This document shows positions 6,482-11,740 of a DNA stretch of 11,740 nt, piece after piece. The notes beneath the pieces were generated by a model. It was not told the DNA's origin and did no database searches. It was given only the letters and a program-made list of their open reading frames with translations. The position numbers were made by a program, and so were the translations under genes. The DNA is from an uncultured Collinsella sp. (lineage in GTDB: Bacteria; Actinomycetota; Coriobacteriia; Coriobacteriales; Coriobacteriaceae), in assembly GCA_902464485.1 (NCBI GenBank), contig CABQJJ010000049.1:1-11740 (forward strand), written 5' to 3'. How positions within the stretch are numbered: the first letter of the stretch is position 1; each line of letters starts with the position of its first letter.

Positions 6482-6522
6482 AAAACCTACCAAAAAGGGA
6501 CAGGTTTGTTTTGGCAGGTTTT
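6482..6522. repeat. Long hairpin with AACCTGTCCC loop upstream of glcK
   Basis: Arms 6482-6495 and 6509-6522 pair at 13 of 14 positions (one A-C mismatch) around a 13-base loop, which on the minus strand reads CAAACCTGTCCCT. The loop core is shared with the element at 5441-5472, but the stem sequence is different. It lies 55 nt upstream of the glcK start. T or A runs are built into the stem, so a terminator role is possible, yet no gene points into it. Confidence 0.7.
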
Positions 6523-6630
6523 ATCTGGGAAAATGCAGGGCATGAGATTCAGTTCGTTAGACGGCAACACGACTCGGCCCCGTCCCCAGACTGATCAATC
6601 TGCTCAATACGACAATATTCGAATGTATTT

Positions 6631-6702
6631 CGTTTTAAGGCGCTTTTGTTTAATAAGAAAAGCGTTTTTAGATATTCTCTTTCTCGAACTTTTCTAAAAC
6701 GC
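6631..6702. promoter_or_regulatory. Repeated CGTTTTAG-like dyads, candidate GntR operators
   Basis: CGTTTTAAG (6631-6639), GCGTTTTTAG (6662-6671) and its inverse CTAAAACGC (6694-6702) form a small repeat cluster. CGCTTTT (6641-6647) and AAAAGCG (6658-6664) also make a 7-bp stem-loop followed by TTTTT on the plus strand. The cluster lies just upstream of the GntR -10 elements, where an autoregulator of this family would be expected to bind. The assignment is inference. Confidence 0.4.
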
Positions 6703-6724
6703 AATAGGGATACTTAGGTGTTGG

Positions 6725-6743
6725 CTATACTTTCTTTTATACT
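6725..6743 (+). promoter_or_regulatory. Candidate -10 elements of the GntR-manA operon
   Basis: Two TATACT hexamers lie at 6726-6731 and 6738-6743, 37 and 25 nt before the ATG at 6768. The first is part of CTATACTT, the octamer also seen upstream of the Tat and aminotransferase genes. No strong -35 is visible for either. Confidence 0.5.
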
Positions 6744-6767
6744 GAATCAAGCTGGAAAGGGGGTTCC

Positions 6768-7487
6768 ATGATTCCCAAATATGAGGCGATAGCTGCAGAT
6801 ATTCGTCGAAGTATCGAGGATGGCGCTCTAAAACCGGGCGACAAGCTTCCCACCGTCGTTGAGTTCTGCGAGCTCTATAGCGTTTCCAAAATCACCGTCA
6901 AACGAGCTATCGAGCAAATCACCGAGGAAGGTCTTATTACCAGCCGACGCGGATCGGGCACCTACGTTAAGGACACGGCGGGACTTCCCGGTCAGGCGTT
7001 TTTCCAGGGCAAAAACGACCGTGCCCAGGGCTTTTCGTATGAGCACCGCGGAGAAAAGGTGACCTCGGTGGTCTACGATTTCTCGATCGTTAATCCACCA
7101 GCGGACATCGCAGCCCAGCTGGGAATTGCCGAGGATGACTTTGCCTATCACGTCGTGCGCGTGCGCCAGGCCGATGAGAAGCCCATCGTTATCGAGTACA
7201 CCTACATGCCGCTCGAGCTGATTCCGGGCCTTAAAAAGAAGGACCTGTACGGATCGGTCTACCGCTTTGTCCGCGAGCAATGCGGGCTGAAGATTTCGAG
7301 CTTCCACCGTACCATTCGCGCCGTGGCAGCAACCGAGGAAGAAGCTGAGCGCCTGGACACCAAACCTGGCTCTCCCCTGCTCGAGCTCAAGCAAATTGGC
7401 TTTTTGGACAACGGCGCGGCCTTTGAGTATTCGATCTCGCGCAACGTTGGCGACCGCTTTGAGCTGCACAACGTAACGTTGGCATAG
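6768..7487 (+). CDS. GntR-family transcriptional regulator, HutC/UTRA type
   Basis: This 239-residue DNA-binding repressor has an N-terminal winged helix (about 1-67), with a recognition-helix region SKITVKRAIEQI (40-51) and the wing GLITSRRGSGTYV (55-67). The C-terminal UTRA ligand-binding domain (about 90-235) shows the family pattern IEYTYMPLELIPGL (142-155) and SFHRTIRAV (178-186), followed by GSPLLELKQIGF (201-212). UTRA proteins usually sense a sugar phosphate or similar small molecule. The start ATG at 6768 has AAAGGGGG about six bases upstream. manA follows after 75 bp with no terminator, and glucokinase diverges upstream. The context therefore suggests control of hexose-phosphate genes, with a hexose or hexosamine phosphate as likely effector. 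The exact ligand cannot be read from the sequence. Confidence 0.92.
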   Translation: MIPKYEAIAADIRRSIEDGALKPGDKLPTVVEFCELYSVSKITVKRAIEQITEEGLITSRRGSGTYVKDTAGLPGQAFFQGKNDRAQGFSYEHRGEKVTSVVYDFSIVNPPADIAAQLGIAEDDFAYHVVRVRQADEKPIVIEYTYMPLELIPGLKKKDLYGSVYRFVREQCGLKISSFHRTIRAVAATEEEAERLDTKPGSPLLELKQIGFLDNGAAFEYSISRNVGDRFELHNVTLA

Positions 7488-7550
7488 GTTTTTGTAGTCA
7501 GGCGGGCGCTCGTTACGACTCGATTAAAGTGGGCGGCCGCACAACACCAT

Positions 7551-7556
7551 GGGGGT
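7551..7556 (+). promoter_or_regulatory. Ribosome binding site that decides the manA start
   Basis: GGGGGT lies one base before an ATG at 7557 but six to seven bases before the in-frame ATG at 7563. The spacing strongly favours 7563 as the real start. Confidence 0.6.
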
Positions 7557-7562
7557 ATGAAC

Positions 7563-8495
7563 ATGTCCGATTTGATTAAACTGACGCCGATCTTCCACGA
7601 GAAGATCTGGGGCGGTCGCCAGCTCGAAACCGTATTTGGTTACGACATTCCCGAGGGTCCCATCGGAGAGTGCTGGGCTATCTCGGCCCATCCCAACGGC
7701 GACTGCCAGATTGCGGAGGGCCCGTATGCCAGCCATACGCTATCGTGGCTGTGGGCCGAGCACCGCGAGCTCTTTGGCAACTGCGAGGGCAAGGAGTTCC
7801 CGCTGCTCATTAAGATTCTGGACGCCAAGGACGACCTTTCGATCCAGATTCACCCCAACGACGAGTACGCCGCCAAGCACGAGAACGGCAGCTTGGGCAA
7901 AACCGAGTGCTGGTATGTGCTGGACTGCGAGCCCGGCGCCACGATCATTGTCGGCCAGCGCGCGCATGACCGCGCCGAGGCCGCACAGATGATCGAGGGA
8001 GGCCGTTGGGGCGACATGCTCAACGTGCTGCCGATCCACAAGGGCGACTTTTTCCAGATCGATTCCGGCACTGTTCATGCCATCAAGACCGGCACGCTCA
8101 TTTTGGAGACGCAGCAGTCGAGCGACGTGACATATCGCCTGTACGACTACGACCGCCCCGGCACCGATGGCAAGCTGCGTCCCCTGCACATTGAGCAGAG
8201 CCTCGACTGCATCGACTTTGATGCTCAGGCTCCGACCGACGGCACGGTGACCGCGCCCGAGGCGGACGGCGTGACCGAGCTCGAGTCTAACTCCTGCTAC
8301 ACCGTCGATCGCGTACGCGTTGACGGCAACAAGACCCTCGACCAGCGCTGGCCCTTCATGTGCCTGTCGGTCATCGACGGCAAAGGCGCCGTCTGCGGCG
8401 ACCCCGTCCACAAGGGAAGCCACCTGCTGGCCCCGAGCACCGTGAACAAGATTGAGCTCGAGGGCAAGATGGAACTGATTATCAGCCACCTGTAG
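7563..8495 (+). CDS. manA: Mannose-6-phosphate isomerase (class I type, short bacterial form)
   Basis: This 310-residue cytosolic zinc enzyme interconverts mannose-6-phosphate and fructose-6-phosphate, feeding mannose into glycolysis or supplying mannose for glycans. It is the cupin-fold short form found in Bacillus. The zinc-site motifs are visible: SIQIHPND with Gln95 and His97, GKTECWYVLD with Glu115, and GTVHAIKTGTLILETQQSSD with His172, followed by TYRLYDYDR carrying the catalytic-site arginine (about Arg192). The N-terminal signature KIWGGRQLETVFG (14-26) and EGPIGECWAIS (31-41) also fit. The start at 7563 is chosen from ribosome binding site spacing; starting at 7557 would add two residues. 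It lies 75 bp after the GntR gene on the same strand with no terminator between them, so the pair is probably one operon. A bidirectional terminator follows 63 nt after the stop. Confidence 0.95.
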   Translation: MSDLIKLTPIFHEKIWGGRQLETVFGYDIPEGPIGECWAISAHPNGDCQIAEGPYASHTLSWLWAEHRELFGNCEGKEFPLLIKILDAKDDLSIQIHPNDEYAAKHENGSLGKTECWYVLDCEPGATIIVGQRAHDRAEAAQMIEGGRWGDMLNVLPIHKGDFFQIDSGTVHAIKTGTLILETQQSSDVTYRLYDYDRPGTDGKLRPLHIEQSLDCIDFDAQAPTDGTVTAPEADGVTELESNSCYTVDRVRVDGNKTLDQRWPFMCLSVIDGKGAVCGDPVHKGSHLLAPSTVNKIELEGKMELIISHL

Positions 8496-8557
8496 GCTAC
8501 CGGTCCCCGCGCCCCGTCCCGGCGAGCCTCCGACTAGCAACAACAATCACAACGAAA

Positions 8558-8595
8558 CAAGGGACTCTTCCGTTCATCAACGGAGGAGCCCCTTG
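8558..8595 (+). terminator. Bidirectional intrinsic terminator downstream of manA
   Basis: Arms 8558-8574 and 8579-8595 pair at 16 of 17 positions (one A-C mismatch, one G-T pair) around a CATC loop. On the plus strand the T-rich CTATATCTATTTATCT follows, ending the GntR-manA transcript; on the minus strand TTGTTTCGTTG follows. It lies between convergent genes, as expected for a shared terminator. Confidence 0.88.
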
Positions 8596-8684
8596 CTATA
8601 TCTATTTATCTATCAGCCCACCCGGCTCTCCAGACCAAAAAGCGAACGAGTAGAGCGACGTTCGTCCAGCAACGTTACCCAAGA

Positions 8685-8810
8685 ACCTGGGCGAGCGTAT
8701 GGGGCAACATCGATCGCGAGTTCCGCACGCAAAGGAGGCCACTTAATGTGGCCTCCGTCTTGCGCAGGACTGTCCGAGCAGGCGATGTTGCCCCATACGC
8801 CCGCCCAGGT
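8685..8810. repeat. 126-nt near-perfect inverted repeat next to the pcrA stop
   Basis: The outer arms 8685-8712 and 8783-8810 are 28 nt each and complementary at 27 of 28 positions, including the perfect 18-nt GCGTATGGGGCAACATCG on the left arm. The 70-nt interior holds a perfect 9-bp hairpin (8734-8756) and partly matching flanks. The right arm ends 10 nt from the pcrA stop codon. No flanking target-site duplication is evident. It could be a MITE-like remnant, a dispersed repeat, or an RNA structure at the 3' end of the pcrA mRNA. Confidence 0.85.
8731..8756 (-). terminator. Probable pcrA terminator hairpin inside the large inverted repeat
   Basis: A perfect 9-bp stem (8734-8742 with 8748-8756) closes a five-base loop and is followed on the minus strand by TTT (8731-8733) then GCG. 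The T tract is short, so termination efficiency is uncertain. It lies 64 nt after the pcrA stop. Confidence 0.55.
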
Positions 8811-8819
8811 CCGCCGGGA

Positions 8820-11720
8820 TTACGACAGTTTGACGATCGGCGCGAAGCCCTTCATAAGCTTTTTGGTCTGGCCGGTCTTTTCGAATTGAACCTCGATCAT
8901 GTCTCCGGCGACCGAGATCACGGTACCCATGCCAAAGGTCTTGTGGCTCACGGTGTCGCCTGCGGAAAAGTCCTGCGATGCGCTGGCGCGATCGACCTTG
9001 CGCTCCACCGTCGGCGACACCTTGGACGACGGCTTTTTGGCTCGCGGTGCGCCCGAGCCAAAGGTCGAGGCAACACGGCCGGCGTCGGGCGAGACCCCAC
9101 GATGGCGCTCGGTGCCATAAGTGCTGCCGCCAAAGAAATCACCGAAGCTCGATCCGCCGCGCGAACCGGAACCGCCGGTCGAACGCGTATGCGAGCCAAA
9201 CACCTTGCCGCCATACATATCCGAGCCCATGCCCGAGCCAAAGGTACCGTGACGGTCGCCGCGCTTCTCCCAGCCCGTGCCCTCAAAACCGGCGGAACCG
9301 ATGCCGCTAAACTCGATATCCTCAAACGGAATCTCGTTGAGGAAGCGCGAGCGCGGGTTGGCAGAGGTCGAGCCGTAGGTACGACGCGTCGCTGCATACG
9401 TCAAGAACAGGCGCTTGCGGGCGCGCGTGATGGCGACGTAGGCCAAGCGACGCTCCTCCTCGAGCTTGCCCGGGTCATCGCTGCCGCCAAAGTCGTGCAC
9501 GTGCGGGAAGATGCCCTCCTCCATGCCGGCCACGAACACCGCGGGGAACTCCAGGCCCTTGGCGGAGTGAATGGTCATCATGGTGATGGCATGCGTCTCG
9601 CCGGCCAGGGAATCCAAGTCGGAGCGCAGGGCCAGCCACTCCATGAGAGCAGGAAGCGCCTTGCAGGTGAGCGGGCCGTAGGTGCGCTCGATTTCGCCGG
9701 CATGCACGGCGCCCGCCGGTAGCTCCGTCGGCGCGGCATAGGCGTTGCCCGCAATGGCGGCAGCCAGGGCATCCTGCGGCGAGAGCGCCGGGGCCGCCAG
9801 GCTGTCGAGCGGATTGGAACCCGCGGCGTCACGGGCGCCGACAAGTGCCTCAAACGAGGATGCCGGGGCAGACGGCCCCGGTTCGGGCGCAGGCACGCTC
9901 ACCACGACGGGCTCGGGCTCGACGCCGGCAGGCACATCGGCAACGCCGGCTGCGCGCAGCTCTTCTAAGCTCTCGAGCGTACCCTCGATATCCTCGTGCG
10001 TCTCCTCAAATTCGGCGGCGACGCCCAAGAATTCCTGAATGTTCTCGGCGCGGCTCTCGGACTCCATGGTGCCCTCGGCGCGGAAGGCCTGCAGCAGGCC
10101 CGTCTTGTCGACAATCATTTCGACGACGTCCTTGAGCTCGCCGTCCATGCGCCGGCCCTCGCGCACCAGCGCCACAAAGCTCGACAGGCCGTTGCGCACC
10201 TTAGCGCTAAACATGCCCGTCTCGGCGCACGCAATCTCGCAGGCCTGGAAGAACGAGCAGCGGTTATCGCGTGCCAGCTGCTCAACCTTTTGAATCGAAG
10301 TGGAGCCGATGCCGCGACGCGGCGTGTTGATGACACGCTTGACGCTCATCTCGTCGGCCGGGTTCACGATCATCTTGAGGTAGGCCATGACGTCGCGGAT
10401 CTCGGCACGGTCGAAGAATCGCGTGCCGCCCACGATCTTGTAGGGCACGCCCGCGCGCAGGAACATATCTTCGAGGATACGCGACTGGGCGTTGGTGCGA
10501 TAGAACACAGCGATGTCGTCGTAGCTCGTGCCCTTGGAGTGCAACTTTTCGATCTCACCGGCAATCCAGCGGCCCTCGTCGCGCTCGTCGCTCGCCTGGA
10601 AGGCCTGAATCTTCTCGCCATCGCCCTCAGCCGTAAACAGACGTTTGTCCTTGCGCTGCGAGTTGTGGCGAACAACGGCATTGGCGGCGCTCAGGATGTG
10701 ACCCGTGGAGCGATAGTTCTGCTCCAGCTTGACGGTCTTGCAGTTTTTAAAGTCCTTCTCAAAGTCCAGGATGTTGGTGATGTCGGCGCCGCGCCAGCTA
10801 TAAATGGACTGGTCATCGTCGCCTACGACCATGAGGTTTTGGTACTTGGCGGCCAATAGGTTGGCGATCTCGTACTGGACGTGGTTGGTGTCCTGATATT
10901 CGTCGACGCTAATGTAGCGGAAGCGCTCCTGGTACTTGTCGAGCACCTCGGGGCGAGTGCGCAGTAGCTCGAGCGTGCGCACGAGCAGGTCGTCGAAGTC
11001 CATCGCGTTGGCGGCGCGCAGGCGGCGCTCCAGCTCCATATAGACCTGTGCGGCCTTTTTGTCGTTGGGGCTGTCGGCGGATTTGAGCATGTCCTCGGGA
11101 CCGATCATGGCGTTTTTGGCCGAGCTGATCTTGCTGCGGATCATGTTGATGGGGAATTGCTTTTGCTCGATACCGAGCGCCTGCATAATGTCGCGCACCA
11201 TGCGCTTGGAATCGTCGTCATCGTAGATGGTGAACTGACCGGTGTAGCCCAGCAGGTCAGCGTCCTCGCGCAGCATGCGCACGCACATGGCATGGAAGGT
11301 GCACACCCACATGCCGCGGGTACCGCTGGGGATAAGTGCCGCCAGACGCTCGCGCATCTCGGCCGCGGCCTTGTTGGTAAACGTGATGGCAAGGATTTGC
11401 CAGGGCTTAACGCCCAGGTCGCCGAGCATATGGGCGATGCGGAAGGTCAAGACGCGGGTTTTGCCCGAGCCAGCACCGGCAAGGACCAGCAGCGGACCTT
11501 CGGTCGTCAGGACCGCTTCGCGCTGGGCGGAGTTAAGACTGTCGATGTCGACAAGCGGCTTAGCGGGCTTGGGTGCCGGTGCGGGAGCATCGTAGATGTC
11601 GAGCGGGACGAGCTCGGGCTCCGGCGCAGCGGGGGCAGTGTATGCATCGAGCAGCACGGGTTCCGGCGCGGGCGGCACGGGCGCAGCAGTGTTCTTTTCC
11701 CAGGGCAGGGGCTGGGTCAT
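8820..11720 (-). CDS. pcrA: UvrD/PcrA-type ATP-dependent DNA helicase
   Basis: This 966-residue superfamily 1A 3'-5' helicase acts in nucleotide excision repair, replication-conflict resolution and removal of recombinase from DNA. All SF1 motifs are present: Q motif LNSAQREAV (62-70), Walker A AGAGSGKT (81-88), motif Ia TFTNKAAAEM (113-122), DEYQ (273-276), motif III GDDDQSIYSWRGA (300-312), motif IV LEQNYRST (332-339), motif V MTIHSAKGLEF (715-725) and motif VI RLAYVAITRARKR (758-770). The C-terminal Tudor-like domain (about 918-966, FSAGDTVSHKTFGMGTV) is the PcrA module that contacts RNA polymerase. It is longer than the usual 720-780 residues because of three low-complexity additions: a Pro/Ala-rich N-terminus (1-57), an Ala/Pro/Glu insertion (about 577-680) before motif V, and a Gly/Ser/Phe-rich linker (about 803-900). 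The ATG at 11718-11720 has GAGGAG about six bases upstream. Confidence 0.96.
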   Translation of the reverse strand: MTQPLPWEKNTAAPVPPAPEPVLLDAYTAPAAPEPELVPLDIYDAPAPAPKPAKPLVDIDSLNSAQREAVLTTEGPLLVLAGAGSGKTRVLTFRIAHMLGDLGVKPWQILAITFTNKAAAEMRERLAALIPSGTRGMWVCTFHAMCVRMLREDADLLGYTGQFTIYDDDDSKRMVRDIMQALGIEQKQFPINMIRSKISSAKNAMIGPEDMLKSADSPNDKKAAQVYMELERRLRAANAMDFDDLLVRTLELLRTRPEVLDKYQERFRYISVDEYQDTNHVQYEIANLLAAKYQNLMVVGDDDQSIYSWRGADITNILDFEKDFKNCKTVKLEQNYRSTGHILSAANAVVRHNSQRKDKRLFTAEGDGEKIQAFQASDERDEGRWIAGEIEKLHSKGTSYDDIAVFYRTNAQSRILEDMFLRAGVPYKIVGGTRFFDRAEIRDVMAYLKMIVNPADEMSVKRVINTPRRGIGSTSIQKVEQLARDNRCSFFQACEIACAETGMFSAKVRNGLSSFVALVREGRRMDGELKDVVEMIVDKTGLLQAFRAEGTMESESRAENIQEFLGVAAEFEETHEDIEGTLESLEELRAAGVADVPAGVEPEPVVVSVPAPEPGPSAPASSFEALVGARDAAGSNPLDSLAAPALSPQDALAAAIAGNAYAAPTELPAGAVHAGEIERTYGPLTCKALPALMEWLALRSDLDSLAGETHAITMMTIHSAKGLEFPAVFVAGMEEGIFPHVHDFGGSDDPGKLEEERRLAYVAITRARKRLFLTYAATRRTYGSTSANPRSRFLNEIPFEDIEFSGIGSAGFEGTGWEKRGDRHGTFGSGMGSDMYGGKVFGSHTRSTGGSGSRGGSSFGDFFGGSTYGTERHRGVSPDAGRVASTFGSGAPRAKKPSSKVSPTVERKVDRASASQDFSAGDTVSHKTFGMGTVISVAGDMIEVQFEKTGQTKKLMKGFAPIVKLS

Positions 11721-11740
11721 GGGCGACTCCTCATCTGACG

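Larger units (their letters stand above)
6428..6767. other. 340-bp divergent regulatory region between glcK and the GntR gene
   Basis: This region has no gene. On the glcK side it holds TTGCCT/AGGCAA arms 17 bp apart (6454-6459 and 6477-6482), a GTTTAAAC palindrome (6445-6452) and the long hairpin 6482-6522. On the GntR side the DNA becomes distinctly AT-rich and carries an ATTCGAAT palindrome (6617-6624), CGTTTTAG-like repeats in both orientations (6631-6702) and TATACT -10 elements (6726-6743). It must carry both promoters and, very plausibly, operators for the GntR protein. Confidence 0.6.
8496..8819. other. 324-bp convergent intergenic region between manA and pcrA
   Basis: This region has no gene with expression signals. 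It holds the manA terminator (8558-8595) and the 126-nt inverted repeat (8685-8810), which contains a terminator-like hairpin (8731-8756). The stretch 8596-8684 between them has no strong structure that I can see. Confidence 0.6.

Noticed and set aside
6428..6493. N-terminal extension of glucokinase by 22 codons
   Set aside because: It has no ribosome binding site and would cover leader and repeat DNA, while the ATG at 6427 has AGGTGG at good spacing and starts just before the conserved GIDVGGT motif.
5465..6697. Plus-strand open frame opposite glucokinase
   Set aside because: It is antisense to a ROK kinase with all motifs, and its end reads through the hairpin and AT-rich regulatory region.
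7740..8546. Minus-strand open frame opposite manA
   Set aside because: It overlaps the complete manA gene and has no start signal of its own.
8685..8810. Recent transposon insertion with target-site duplication
   Set aside because: The bases outside the arms (AAGA on the left, CCGC on the right) are not duplicated, and no transposase fragment is present. It is kept only as an inverted repeat.
8748..9722. Plus-strand open frame starting inside the 126-nt inverted repeat
   Set aside because: It begins in the right half of the repeat hairpin and continues antisense to the pcrA 3' end; there is no ribosome binding site or recognisable domain.
1..11740. tRNA, rRNA, CRISPR arrays, insertion sequences or phage genes
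   Set aside because: I saw no cloverleaf, regularly spaced direct repeats, transposase or integrase motifs in either strand.

Overview
The window is about 11.7 kb of GC-rich (roughly 60%) bacterial chromosome carrying mostly core-metabolism and housekeeping genes. The gene set and protein styles suggest a Coriobacteriia actinobacterium, most likely a Collinsella-like gut organism. The markers are a family II manganese pyrophosphatase, a class Ic aspartate aminotransferase, a single-domain STAS protein, a Tat subunit with a long acidic tail, and a PcrA with Ala/Pro-rich additions. This assignment is an inference from sequence style; no rRNA or other taxonomic marker is present.

Layout, left to right: a Tat translocase subunit cut by the left edge (1-410, minus); an RsbV/SpoIIAA-type STAS protein (563-877, minus); a class Ic PLP aminotransferase (929-2233, minus); an 84-residue uncharacterised protein (2384-2638, plus) followed by two tandem intrinsic terminators; the Na+/H+ antiporter NhaA (2757-4115, minus); the Mn-dependent pyrophosphatase PpaC (4383-5306, minus) with a strong terminator; a ROK glucokinase (5474-6427, minus); a GntR/UTRA repressor (6768-7487, plus) followed by mannose-6-phosphate isomerase ManA (7563-8495, plus); and the UvrD/PcrA helicase (8820-11720, minus), convergent with manA.

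The clearest functional unit is the sugar-phosphate block. Glucokinase and the GntR-manA pair diverge from a 340-bp AT-rich region with several dyads, so a single UTRA-type regulator could control both sides. Glucokinase makes glucose-6-phosphate, and ManA interconverts mannose-6-phosphate and fructose-6-phosphate.

No defence island, transposase, CRISPR array, prophage gene or new multi-gene system is visible. The unusual signals are in non-coding DNA. One is a 126-nt near-perfect inverted repeat wrapped around a terminator-like hairpin just downstream of pcrA. The other is a pair of hairpins on either side of the glucokinase gene that share an AACCTGT(T)CCC loop but have different, still self-complementary stems. 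Both look like members of dispersed intergenic repeat families, which only a genome-wide search could confirm.
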